Source: G958295645 sp965242735 (GTDB taxonomy: Bacteria > Gemmatimonadota > Gemmatimonadetes > Longimicrobiales > Gaopeijiaceae). Taken from it: 64,000 bases of DNA. Where the stretch lies: positions 372,001-436,000 of the forward strand of contig OZ251497.1 in assembly GCA_965242735.1 (NCBI GenBank), written 5' to 3'. This document shows, in pieces, positions 17,890 to 26,532 of the stretch. The notes beneath the pieces are model-generated. The model searched no databases, was not told the DNA's origin, and was given only the letters and a program-made list of their open reading frames with translations. Positions within the stretch are counted from its first letter, which is position 1, and every line of letters begins with the position of its first letter. A program made the translations under genes and the position numbers.

Positions 17890-18606
17890 ATGGACGACGC
17901 GGCCCGTTCCCCCACAACGTCGCTGGAGAAGGCGAAGGCCGACGTGGTGGACGTGCTCAGCGAGTGCTTCGCGCAGGACCATCTGTCGCTGGGCCAGTTC
18001 GAGCGGCTGCTCGACGCGGCTCAAGGCGCGCAGAGCGCGGAAGAGCTCGGCAAGGTGGTCGAGCGTCTCCCGGCCGGCGCCGCCGACTTCGGCCACTTGC
18101 CGGCCCCGCCGCCCGCCTCCGGCTCTCCGGAGGCTCAGGTTCCGGCGGTCCCGGCCCCGTCGCCGTCGCGCCGCAACGACCAAGCCATTGCCGTCTTCGG
18201 CGAGGCCAAGCGCCAGGGGGCGTGGGCGCCGGCCGCGGAAACCAAGGCGGTCGCGGTCATGGGATCGGTCGAGCTCGACTTCCGCGAAGCCGCTCTGCCG
18301 CCCGGCGACGTGACCGTCTTCGCCGTGACCTTCTTCGGTTCCGTGGAGATCGTCGTGCCCCCGACCCTCCAGGTCGAATGCGCCGTGTCGGCCGTGTTCG
18401 GAAGCGCCGAGCACGAGGTCCCGAAGTCCGCGCAGGCCCGGCCGGATTCCCCGCGCACCACGCTGCACGTCCGGGGCGTTTCCGTGTTGGGTTCGGTCGA
18501 GATTCACTACCGGCACCCCGGCGAAACGAAGCGCGAAGCCAAGCGCCGACGACGTGTGGAGAAGCGCGAACGCCGGCGCATCGCCAAGCGAGGCCGGCGC
18601 GGCTAA
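17890..18606 (+). CDS. DUF1707 protein with LiaF-like C-terminal repeats
   Basis: 238 residues. The N-terminus (about 10-62, LEKAKADVVDVLSECFAQDHLSLGQFERLLDAA) is a DUF1707-like SHOCT-type helical domain. A Pro-rich linker follows. The C-terminal half has three strands-and-turn repeats built around V-x-G-S-V-E or FGS motifs (VAVMGSVELDFR, TFFGSVEIVVPP, SVLGSVEIHYR), the LiaF-like beta-solenoid pattern of envelope-stress proteins. It ends in a very basic tail (KREAKRRRRVEKRERRR). No transmembrane segment is seen. Probably co-expressed with the K+ channel. Confidence 0.8.
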   Translation: MDDAARSPTTSLEKAKADVVDVLSECFAQDHLSLGQFERLLDAAQGAQSAEELGKVVERLPAGAADFGHLPAPPPASGSPEAQVPAVPAPSPSRRNDQAIAVFGEAKRQGAWAPAAETKAVAVMGSVELDFREAALPPGDVTVFAVTFFGSVEIVVPPTLQVECAVSAVFGSAEHEVPKSAQARPDSPRTTLHVRGVSVLGSVEIHYRHPGETKREAKRRRRVEKRERRRIAKRGRRG

Positions 18607-18622
18607 GCGCGGCGCCGCGGTA

Positions 18623-18708
18623 GTCGGCGGCGGCGCCGACTCCCTCGTGCAACTGACCGGCGCCGTGGCGGTGGGCGCATTCGTGTTCTTGTCTCGCCCA
18701 CGGCGCCG
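18623..18708 (+). terminator. Two strong hairpins after the DUF1707 gene
   Basis: A short palindrome (18623-18640, arms GTCGGCG/CGCCGAC) is followed by a longer hairpin with perfect 11-base arms at 18658-18668 and 18698-18708 (CGGCGCCGTGG). Neither is followed by a T-run, so an intrinsic terminator of the classical type is uncertain, but the position between the DUF1707 stop and the adhesin promoter fits transcriptional isolation. Confidence 0.45.
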
Positions 18709-18725
18709 TCCGTTGCGGAGCCGGG

Positions 18726-18757
18726 TTGCAACGGCGACGCCTCTGCTATGCTATATT
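18726..18757 (+). promoter_or_regulatory. Candidate adhesin promoter
   Basis: TTGCAA at 18726-18731 with an A/T-rich CTATGCTATATT at 18746-18757, conspicuous in GC-rich surroundings. TATGCT (18747, spacer 15) or TATATT (18752, spacer 20) could be the -10. Either would begin the transcript about 50 bases before the ATG at 18815 and place the C-tract in the mRNA leader. Confidence 0.4.
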
Positions 18758-18827
18758 CTCGCGTCCGTTGTCCGGTCGTGGATCAGCTCGCCTGAACATG
18801 GATGGTCAGATCGCATGAATCACGCCT

Positions 18828-18849
18828 CCCCCCCCCCCCCCCCCCCCCC
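18828..18849 (+). repeat. Homopolymer of 22 C upstream of the adhesin signal peptide
   Basis: Twenty-two uninterrupted C residues. With this length, the ATG at 18815 (weak SD GGATGG at 18800-18805) reads in frame through seven prolines into the adhesin. Long G/C tracts are classical slipped-strand phase-variation sites in surface-protein genes of Neisseria and Campylobacter. The exact length may be affected by sequencing or assembly. Confidence 0.9.
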
Positions 18850-18949
18850 TTCTTGCTCTAGGTCTAGGGCTCCGGCCAGTGTCGGTCGTGGCCGCGCGCG
18901 GCTCAAGCCAAAGCGCGGGCGTACGGTCGCTGATTGCGCGCCGACTCCG

Positions 18950-21900
18950 ATGACGTTCGGCCGCGTGGCCGCTCGGGCCGCCGGAGCCGTCGGCATCGTG
19001 CTGGCGGGCCTCGGCGGGCTTGGCTGGCTCGGGGACGGCCTCGCAGCCCAGACCCCCACGGTGACGGGGCTGTCGGTGAACTCGCCTGGGGACGTAGGCC
19101 TTGTGAAGAACGGTGTAAGCAGGACCGACGAGTTCTGGAACGACGAGACGATCCGAGTCAAGGTAGCGTTCAGCGCTTCGGTGGACGTGACGGGCACGCC
19201 GCACGTGGTGCTGGGGATCGATTCGTGCACGGACTGCTTTGCGGAATACGCTTCGGGCACGGGGACGGACACGCTGGTGTTCGCTTACGAGGTCTTGCAC
19301 CCCGACACGGACTCGACTGGGCTCAGCATTGCGGCGGACGCGCTGAAGCTGAACAGCGGGACGATCACCGCGTCCAGCGGCGGCATAGCGGCAAACTTGA
19401 ACATGGGGGCGCACGCGTTCACGGACGACGCGGCCCGCAAGGTCAACACGGTCGAAAAAGGCCCTTCCAACTCCAATAGCAGCATCATCAACATTCTTCA
19501 GAACGACCCGGCGAGCGGCGACACCTACAAGCTCGGCGAGACGATCTGGATCACGTTGCAGTACGACGGGCGGGTGGGCTTCCAAGGTTCTTTTGGGGGC
19601 AACCAGATCAAGGTTCTGATAAAGATCGGCGACAAGGTCCGGCGGATGGACTACGACAGCGGCGCCAACTCTTGGTCGGGCGGTATATCGGGATGGGTTT
19701 TCCGTTACGCGGTGCAGGCGAACGACCTGGACGCCGACGGGTACACCATCGAGGGGCGTGCGGTGATCGGCGCAAATATCAGTCACTTTGCGGCCCGCAA
19801 CGTGGGTCGTCAGGCGATCGTGAACGACGGGGATCGCAAGGTGGACGGGAGCCAGGGTCCGCCGGGGGTGACGAGCGTGACGTTGGGCGCGCCGGCGGGG
19901 GGCGACACGCACTTTGCGGGCGACACGGTCGAGGCGACGGTGAAGTTCACGCAGCCAGTGGCGGTGGACACGACGGGCGGCAAGCCGCAGCTGGGTTTGC
20001 GGATCGGTTCGAGCACGCGCCAGGCGCCGTACGTGTCGGGGACGGGCACGACGGACGTGGTGTTCCGGTACGTGGTGGTGGCGGCGGACGCGGACGCGGA
20101 CGGGCTGGCCGTTCCCGGCAATGCGCTGGGTCTGAACGGCGGGACGATCACGGACACGACCTCTTCGTCGCCTCCGAGCGCGGTGCTGGCGTTGCGGGAG
20201 TCGGCGTTGGGCAACCAGAGCGGCCACAAGGTGGACGGTTCGGCGGCGGTGGGCGTGGTGGGCTTGGCGCTGACGAGCAGTCCGGCGAGCGGGGACACGT
20301 ACGGGTTGAGCGAGGCGATCGAGGCGCGGGTGACGTTCAACCGATCGGTGGCGGTGACGGGCACGCCGCAGTTGGACTTGTTGTTTGGGACGGACACGGT
20401 TCAGGCGGACTACGTGTCGGGCGGCGGCGGGACGGCGTTGACGTTCCGGCACGTGGTGGCGTCGGGCGACGTGGACGCGGACGGGTTGAGCGTGGACACG
20501 CTGAAGCTGAACGGCGGGACGATCGTGGACGCGCGGTCGGGCGGCGCGGCGGCGGGCCGGGCGCTGGGCGCGCACGTCGCGATCACGGACGACGGGAACC
20601 ACAAGGTGGACGGTTCGGTGGAGGTCGCGCCGGCGGTGACGGGCGTGTCGTTCGCGAGCGCGCCGGCGGCCGGGGGCGTGTACGAGTTGGGCGAGCGGAT
20701 CGAGGTCGAGGTGACGTTCGACAAGCTGGTGGACGTGACGACGACGGACGGCACGCCGTCGCTGGCGCTGGAGATCGGGACGGCGACGCGGCAGGCGGGC
20801 TACGCATCGGGGACGGGCACGTCGGCGCTGACGTTCTCGTACGAGGTGGCGGCGGGCGACGAGGACGCGGACGGGGCGAGCGTGACGGCGCTGGCGCTGA
20901 ACGGCGGGGCGATCGCGATCTCGGGCGGGACGGCGGCGGCGGAGTTGGCGCTGGGCAGCCACGCGATCGTGAACGACGGGGCACATGTGGTGGACGCGGG
21001 GACGTACGTGACGGGGCTGGCGTTGAGCGATCCTGTGGTGGGCGACACGTACGAGCTGCGCGACACGATCAAGGTGGTGCTGACGTTCAGCAAGGCGGTG
21101 GACGTGACGACGACGGGCGGCACGCCGCAGCTGGGGCTGACGGTCACGAGTGCGCGGCAGGCGCCGTACGCGTCGGGCACGGGCACGACGGAGCTGGAGT
21201 TCCAGTACGTGGTGCAGTCGGTCGACTTGGACAACGACGGGTTGAGCATCGGCGCGAGCGCGCTGGGGTTGAACGGCGGGACGATCACGACGTCGGGCAC
21301 GGGCTCGAACGCGGGGCTGAGCTTGGCGGGCCACACGGTGACGAACAGCGCGGGGCACAAGGTGTACGGCAACTTGTACGCGCCGGCGGTGAGCGGGTTG
21401 TCGATGTCGAGCGTTCCGGCGGCGGCCGAGACGTACGCGGCGACGGACACGATCGAGGCGGAGGTGACGTTCAACCGTCGGGTGAACGTGGTGACGACGG
21501 GCGGGACGCCGCAGCTGGCGCTGGGGATCGGGGCGAACACGCGGCAGGCGGCGTACGCGAGCGGGACGGGCACGAACGTGCTGAAGTTCCGGTACGTGGT
21601 GGTGGCTGCGGACGCGGACCCGGACGGGATCGAGGTGGCGGCGGGCGCGTTGACGCTGAACTCGGGCGCGATCAACGACGTGCGCCGCACGGTGCCGCTG
21701 GCGGCGTCGCTGGGGCTGGGCACGCATGCGTTGTCGGCGCAGGCGGGCCACAAGGTGGACGGCACGATTGCGCCGGCGTTGGTGAGCGGGGCGGCGATCA
21801 CGAGCCGTCCGGCGAGCGGGGACACGTACGGGTTGGGCGAGCGGATCGCGGTCGAGGTGACGTTCGACCGTGCGGTGGCGGTGACGGGTTCGCCGCAGCT

Positions 21901-24900
21901 GGCGGTCGACATAGGGGGCACGGAGCCGCGCCCGGCGAGGTACGCGAGCGGTTCGGGCACGACGGCGCTGGCGTTTCACTACTGGGTTCGGGGCGCGGGC
22001 TCGGGCGGCGCGGGACCGGGCGGCGTGGACGAGACGACGGCCGGGGTCTCGGTGAGTTCGGGCGCGTTGTCGCTCAACGGCGGGACGATCAAGAACGTGG
22101 CGAACCCGGAGCGCGATCTCGAGGCGTCGCTGGACATCACGGGCCACGAGATTGCAGCGGACGCGAACCACAAGGTGGACGGCAGCGTCGAGGCGGCGCC
22201 GGTGGTGACGGGCGTCGAGGTGGCGAGCCGGCCGACGGGCCCGACGGGCTACGGTTCGGGGGCCGGGATCGTGCTGCGGGTGTCGTTCAGCCGGGCGGTG
22301 ACGGTGACGGGCGCGCCGCGCTTGGCGGTGGTGATCGGCGTTGCGCGCCGCCGGGCGGCGTACGTGTCGGGCAGCGGGACGGACGTGTTGGAGTTCCGGT
22401 ACCGCGTGGTGCCGTCGGACGCGGACCGCAACGGGTTCAGCGTGCCGGCGAACGCGTTGGAGCTGGCGGGCGGCGCGATCGGGCTTTCGGGCGGTTCGGA
22501 GAACGCGGAGCTGAGCTTGGGGAGCCACGCGCTGGCCGACGTGACGGGCCACGCGGTGGACGGCGGGACGGGCGCGGACGATCCGAGGTTCGAACGCAGA
22601 GAGTACGTGTTCGAGCTGGCGGAGAACGTGGCTGGCCCGGTCGAGCTGGGCGAGGTGAGCGCGGCGGACCCGTACGACAGCGACGTGAGCTATTCGCTGG
22701 GCGACGGCGCTCGCGGGTTCGAGGTGAACGAGTGGGGCGGCGAACTGCGGTACGTGGGGAGCGGCTTGGACGCGGAGTCGGAGCCGAAGCGGGTGATGAA
22801 GGTGTTGGCGACGGCGGAGGACGGTCGCGAGGGCGAGGCGCTGGTGATCGTGCACGTGTTGGACGAGAACGAGGCGCCGGCGTTCGCGCAGGACCGGCTG
22901 GCGTTCCGGCTGCCCGAGAACGTGGCCGGCCCGCTGGCGCTGGGCGTGGCGGAGGCGTCGGACCCGGACGAAGGCGACGCGCTGTCCTACGCTCTGGCGT
23001 CCGGGGACGCGGGGTTGTTCGAGGTGGACGCTGCGAGCGGCGAGGTGCGCTACGTGGGCGACGGCGAGGACTACGACGGTTCGGGCCCGAAGTCGTGGGC
23101 GCTCGAGGTGGTGGCGACGGACAGGGCGGGCTTGAGCGCCGTGGCGGCGGTGGTCGTGTCGCTGGGCGACGAGAACGAGGCGCCGGCGTTCGCCGACTCG
23201 GCGTACGCGTTCGAGCTGCCGGAGAACGCGGCGGGCCCGGTCGTCGTGGGGACGGTTCGCGCGATCGACCCGGACGCGAGCGACCGGCTGGCGTACGAGC
23301 TGGCGTCGGGCGGCGCGGGGCTGTTCGAGGTGGACGCCTCGAGCGGCGCGGTGCGCTACGTCGGCGAGGGCGAGGACTTCGACGCCGAGGGCCCGAAGTC
23401 GTGGACGCTGGTCGTGCGCGCGACGGACGGCGGCGGGCTGAGCGCCGAGGCGTCCGTGTCGGTGTCGTTGCTGGACGTCAACGAGGCGCCGGCGTTCGAG
23501 GCCGAGCGCTACGACTGGGCGTTCGACGAGAACGTTGCCGGGCCGCTGGCGCTGGGCGTCGTCCGGGCGAGCGACCCGGACCGAGCGGACACGACGCTGG
23601 CGTACAGCTTGTCGGGCGAAGGCGCGGCGTTGTTCGAGGTGGACGCTTCGAGCGGCGCGGTGCGCTACGCGGGGCCGGGCGAGGACTACGAGGCGGGCCC
23701 GACGTCGTGGCAGTTCGAGGTCGTGGCGACGGACGGCGAGGGCTTGCAGGGCCGCGTGCCGGCCGAGGTGATGTTGCTGAACGTGAACGAGGCGCCGGCG
23801 TTCGCCGATTCGCTGTATGCGTTCGAGCTGGCCGAGAACCAGGCGGGACCGGTCGAGCTGGGCCGCGTCGAGGCGTCGGACGAGGACGCGGACGACGAGC
23901 TGACGTACAGCTTGTCGGGCGGCGGCGGCCGGTTCGAGGTGGACGCTTCGAGCGGCGCGGTGCGCTACGTCGGCGCGGGCGAGGACTACGAGGCGGGCCC
24001 GCGGTCGTACGAGCTGGCGTTGCGCGTGACGGACGCGGGCGGCCTGTCGGGCGAGGCGCGCGGCGTGGTGGCGCTGCTGGACGTCAACGAGGGACCGGAG
24101 GCGGTGGGCGCGATGGCGCCGAAGACGCTCGAGGCCTACGGCGCGCCGGCCGAGGAGGACCTCGGACAGTACTTCCGCGATCCGGACGGCGACGCGTTGA
24201 GCTACGCGGCCGAGTCGTCGGCGCCGAGCGTCGCGGCCGTGTCGGTCGCGGCGGGCCGGCTGTCGATCGCGCCGCAGGCGATCGGCGTCGCGACGGTGAC
24301 GGTGACGGCGCGCGACCCGGACGGCCTCGAGGGGACGCAGACGGTGGCCGTGACGGTCGAGGCGTCGCGTTCGGAGCGGGCGCGGGCGCTCGAGGCGTCG
24401 CTGACGGCGTTCGGGCGCTCGGTGGGCACGGAGGCGGTCGACGCGATCGGCGGGCGCCTGGGCGTCGAGTCGTCGAGCGTGCTCGGACGTTCGCACGTGC
24501 AGCTGGGCAGCCGCTCGGTGGGCTGCGGCGCGCTCGGCGGCGAGGCTGCGTCGTCGTGCGGCTGGGAACAGCTGGCGCGCGGCGCGTCGAGCCTGCTGGG
24601 CGTGCAGCTCAGCGGTCCCGCCGCGATGGCCGGCCCAGGCGGCGGCTCGGGCGGCGGGAGCGTGTCGCTGGACGCCGTGTCGCTGCTGTTCGGCGACGGC
24701 TCCAGCGGCGCGCAGGACGGCTTGGCGAGCGGATTCGGCGGCGGCGGCGCGTACAACGGCCAGCAGGCGCCGCCGGAGCCGGGCGGAGCCGAGCAGCGCG
24801 GCGGCCTGAAGTTCGACCCGTTGTCGGGCGGCGACCTGCGGTCGCGCAGCTCGTTCCGGCTGTCGTTCGGCGACGACGGCGCCGACTCGGGCGCGAGAGA

Positions 24901-26095
24901 CGCGGACGCGCCGCAGTCGGCCGTCGGCACGGGCTGGACGGTGTGGGGCCAGGCCAACGCGGGCGCGTTCGAGAGCTCGCCCGACGACGGGCTGACGCTC
25001 GAGGGCCGCACGCGCTCCGTCTACGCCGGGCTCGACTACGGATTCGGCTCGGGCCTGCTGGTCGGGCTGGCCGCGTCGCGCAACACGCTGGCGTCCGACT
25101 TCGACAGCGAGATCAACGGCGCCGGCACCGTCGACGCGCGCCTGACGAACCTGTACCCCTACGCGCACTGGTCGCCGCGCGACGGGCTCGGGCTGTGGGG
25201 GCTCGTGGGCGCGGGCCGCGGCAGCGCCGACCTGGCCGAGACGGCGGGCGGACGCTTCAGCGCCGACCTGGCGATGCGCATGCTCGCGCTGGGCGGACGC
25301 CAGGAGCTGGTCGGCGCGCTGGCGCTGAAGGCCGACGCGTTCACCGTGCGCATCACGTCGGAAGACGGCGCCGGGCTGGCCGGCGTGACGGCCGTGGCGC
25401 ACCGCGCGCGCGTGGCGCCCGAGCTGGCCGGACAGTGGGCCGTGGGCGACGGCATGGCCGTGCGCGCGCGCTTCGAGCTCGGCGCGCGCTACGACCGCGG
25501 CGACGCCGAGACGGGCCTGGGCGCGGAGGCGGGCGCCGAGTTCGGGTTCGCGCACCTGGGCAGCGGCTTGAGCGTGGACGCGCGCGGCCGCACGCTGCTG
25601 GCGCACCAGAAGGACCAGTTCCGCGAGTGGGGCGCCAGCTTCGCCCTGCGCCTCCAGCCGGGCGGCGAAGACGGCGGGCTGTCGTTCTCGCTCGAACCGT
25701 CGTGGGGCGAAGCGGCCAGCGGGACGGCCGCGCTGTGGCAGGCGCAGGCCGGCCTGGGCGGCCAGGAGCGAGGCGTCGGCGGCACGGGCGCGGCGCTCGC
25801 CGACGCGCCGGGCTGGACGCCGGACCGGCTGGCGATGGAGCTGGGCTGGGGCTTCGTGCTGCCGAATGGCGCGCAGATCGCGCCGTTCGGACGCTGGAGC
25901 CGCGAAGGCGCCGCAGGCTACCGCCTCAACGCCGGCACCCGGTGGACCGCCCTGGCCGCGCCCGGCGAACACGAAGCCGAAGGGAGCCCCCGCCGCGTGC
26001 AGCTGATGGTCGACCTCTTCGGCGAACAGGCGTCCGACGGCGCCCAGCCCGCCCAACGCCGCATCGGACTGCTCGGCAGAATCGCCTTCCGCTAG
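18950..26095 (+). CDS. Giant repeat/cadherin autotransporter-like adhesin
   Basis: 2381 residues from the ATG at 18950, whose product begins with a signal-type helix (VAARAAGAVGIVLAGLGGLG) ending GLAAQ; the ATG at 18815 would add 45 residues. Then nine ~125-residue beta-rich repeats (VTGTPQLAL..G, YASGTGT, LNGGTI, HKVDG motifs), five ~100-residue cadherin repeats (about 1213-1716; ENVAGPL, FEVDASSGAVRYV, DVNEAPAF with Ca-binding acidic residues), and one dystroglycan/Ig-like domain (RDPDGDALSY). A Gly-rich linker follows, and the last ~290 residues form an autotransporter-type beta-barrel (GWTVWGQANAGAF to GLLGRIAFR). This architecture predicts type V secretion and Ca-dependent adhesion, to a host or to other cells. 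The final residue is Arg, not the usual Phe/Trp. Transcribed alone. Confidence 0.88.
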   Translation: MTFGRVAARAAGAVGIVLAGLGGLGWLGDGLAAQTPTVTGLSVNSPGDVGLVKNGVSRTDEFWNDETIRVKVAFSASVDVTGTPHVVLGIDSCTDCFAEYASGTGTDTLVFAYEVLHPDTDSTGLSIAADALKLNSGTITASSGGIAANLNMGAHAFTDDAARKVNTVEKGPSNSNSSIINILQNDPASGDTYKLGETIWITLQYDGRVGFQGSFGGNQIKVLIKIGDKVRRMDYDSGANSWSGGISGWVFRYAVQANDLDADGYTIEGRAVIGANISHFAARNVGRQAIVNDGDRKVDGSQGPPGVTSVTLGAPAGGDTHFAGDTVEATVKFTQPVAVDTTGGKPQLGLRIGSSTRQAPYVSGTGTTDVVFRYVVVAADADADGLAVPGNALGLNGGTITDTTSSSPPSAVLALRESALGNQSGHKVDGSAAVGVVGLALTSSPASGDTYGLSEAIEARVTFNRSVAVTGTPQLDLLFGTDTVQADYVSGGGGTALTFRHVVASGDVDADGLSVDTLKLNGGTIVDARSGGAAAGRALGAHVAITDDGNHKVDGSVEVAPAVTGVSFASAPAAGGVYELGERIEVEVTFDKLVDVTTTDGTPSLALEIGTATRQAGYASGTGTSALTFSYEVAAGDEDADGASVTALALNGGAIAISGGTAAAELALGSHAIVNDGAHVVDAGTYVTGLALSDPVVGDTYELRDTIKVVLTFSKAVDVTTTGGTPQLGLTVTSARQAPYASGTGTTELEFQYVVQSVDLDNDGLSIGASALGLNGGTITTSGTGSNAGLSLAGHTVTNSAGHKVYGNLYAPAVSGLSMSSVPAAAETYAATDTIEAEVTFNRRVNVVTTGGTPQLALGIGANTRQAAYASGTGTNVLKFRYVVVAADADPDGIEVAAGALTLNSGAINDVRRTVPLAASLGLGTHALSAQAGHKVDGTIAPALVSGAAITSRPASGDTYGLGERIAVEVTFDRAVAVTGSPQLAVDIGGTEPRPARYASGSGTTALAFHYWVRGAGSGGAGPGGVDETTAGVSVSSGALSLNGGTIKNVANPERDLEASLDITGHEIAADANHKVDGSVEAAPVVTGVEVASRPTGPTGYGSGAGIVLRVSFSRAVTVTGAPRLAVVIGVARRRAAYVSGSGTDVLEFRYRVVPSDADRNGFSVPANALELAGGAIGLSGGSENAELSLGSHALADVTGHAVDGGTGADDPRFERREYVFELAENVAGPVELGEVSAADPYDSDVSYSLGDGARGFEVNEWGGELRYVGSGLDAESEPKRVMKVLATAEDGREGEALVIVHVLDENEAPAFAQDRLAFRLPENVAGPLALGVAEASDPDEGDALSYALASGDAGLFEVDAASGEVRYVGDGEDYDGSGPKSWALEVVATDRAGLSAVAAVVVSLGDENEAPAFADSAYAFELPENAAGPVVVGTVRAIDPDASDRLAYELASGGAGLFEVDASSGAVRYVGEGEDFDAEGPKSWTLVVRATDGGGLSAEASVSVSLLDVNEAPAFEAERYDWAFDENVAGPLALGVVRASDPDRADTTLAYSLSGEGAALFEVDASSGAVRYAGPGEDYEAGPTSWQFEVVATDGEGLQGRVPAEVMLLNVNEAPAFADSLYAFELAENQAGPVELGRVEASDEDADDELTYSLSGGGGRFEVDASSGAVRYVGAGEDYEAGPRSYELALRVTDAGGLSGEARGVVALLDVNEGPEAVGAMAPKTLEAYGAPAEEDLGQYFRDPDGDALSYAAESSAPSVAAVSVAAGRLSIAPQAIGVATVTVTARDPDGLEGTQTVAVTVEASRSERARALEASLTAFGRSVGTEAVDAIGGRLGVESSSVLGRSHVQLGSRSVGCGALGGEAASSCGWEQLARGASSLLGVQLSGPAAMAGPGGGSGGGSVSLDAVSLLFGDGSSGAQDGLASGFGGGGAYNGQQAPPEPGGAEQRGGLKFDPLSGGDLRSRSSFRLSFGDDGADSGARDADAPQSAVGTGWTVWGQANAGAFESSPDDGLTLEGRTRSVYAGLDYGFGSGLLVGLAASRNTLASDFDSEINGAGTVDARLTNLYPYAHWSPRDGLGLWGLVGAGRGSADLAETAGGRFSADLAMRMLALGGRQELVGALALKADAFTVRITSEDGAGLAGVTAVAHRARVAPELAGQWAVGDGMAVRARFELGARYDRGDAETGLGAEAGAEFGFAHLGSGLSVDARGRTLLAHQKDQFREWGASFALRLQPGGEDGGLSFSLEPSWGEAASGTAALWQAQAGLGGQERGVGGTGAALADAPGWTPDRLAMELGWGFVLPNGAQIAPFGRWSREGAAGYRLNAGTRWTALAAPGEHEAEGSPRRVQLMVDLFGEQASDGAQPAQRRIGLLGRIAFR
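19061..22582 (+). repeat. Nine tandem ~125-residue protein repeats in the adhesin
   Basis: Repeats begin at VTGLSV, IINILQ, VTSVTL, VGVVGL, VTGVSF, VTGLAL, VSGLSM, LVSGAA and VTGVEV. Each has an early GDTYxLGExI stretch, an xVxFxxxVxVTGTPQL core, the YASGTGTxxLxFxY hairpin, a D-x-D-xDG turn, LNGGTI and a closing HKVDG. The first two copies are the most diverged; copies 3-7 are similar enough at DNA level to allow recombination and copy-number change. Confidence 0.88.
22586..24097 (+). repeat. Five tandem cadherin repeats in the adhesin
   Basis: Each unit of about 100 residues has the cadherin order: AFxxxxYAFELxEN, VxASDPDxxDxLxYxL, FEVDASSGAVRYVGxGEDYE, a SWxLEVVATD strand and the linker DVNEAP. 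The acidic DxD, DxNE and xEN residues are those that bind interdomain Ca2+. Confidence 0.88.
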
Positions 26096-26115
26096 CCCGT
26101 CAAGCGTCGGCTGCC

Positions 26116-26162
26116 CTCCACGCGGGCAACGCGGGCGACACGCGCCCGCCGCCCGCGTGGAG
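26116..26162 (+). terminator. Hairpin after the adhesin gene
   Basis: Perfect 11-base arms CTCCACGCGGG (26116-26126) and CCCGCGTGGAG (26152-26162), with an inner GCGGGCG/CGCCCGC pairing, 20 bases after the adhesin stop. No T-run follows, but its place and strength fit a transcription terminator. Confidence 0.6.
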
Positions 26163-26203
26163 CGGCCGCTCTCCCCGTGAGCGCACGAATGTGAGGCACG
26201 AAG

Positions 26204-26488
26204 ATGAATGACAAAGATCGACAGAAGATGACGAGACTTCGATCTATTCCCGTCTCTGGAACCTCAGCCGGCGCCGGCGGACGGATCGAGGAAACGACGG
26301 CGCCGAATGACAACTTGGCGGCCTTCTTGCGGGATGGTGCCATTATCGTGGGGTCGGCAATGCATCCGATCGGAGAACACCATTTGCTTGAGTCGCCAGT
26401 GCCCCTGAGCACGCTTTATGTCGAGGAGGAAGAGAAGGCGCCACGAGGAGAGTTACGCGATGACACTGTCCGTGACGACACCGAATGA
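26204..26488 (+). CDS. Small hypothetical protein in the low-GC islet
   Basis: 94 residues, ATG at 26204 after a purine-rich GAGGCACGAAG. The product is hydrophilic with an acidic C-terminus (YVEEEEKAP, DDTVRDDTE) and one central hydrophobic patch (AFLRDGAIIVGSAMHP). No family recognised. Base composition is much less GC-rich than the flanking genes and like the convergent methyltransferase gene 45 bases away, suggesting the two arrived together. Confidence 0.45.
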   Translation: MNDKDRQKMTRLRSIPVSGTSAGAGGRIEETTAPNDNLAAFLRDGAIIVGSAMHPIGEHHLLESPVPLSTLYVEEEEKAPRGELRDDTVRDDTE

Positions 26489-26532
26489 TGTCGCGTTTCG
26501 CTGAACGAAGGACCGCTTGGCGGGCTTGACAG

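Noticed and set aside
18554..18815. Adhesin start further upstream, inside the DUF1707 gene
   Set aside because: The frame is open but overlaps the DUF1707 coding sequence, two hairpins and the likely promoter, and the added residues are not protein-like.
18806..26056. A very long open frame antisense to the adhesin gene
   Set aside because: It is rich in Arg, Ala and Pro without domains, and mirrors the high third-position GC of the adhesin. Such shadows occur opposite most genes here.
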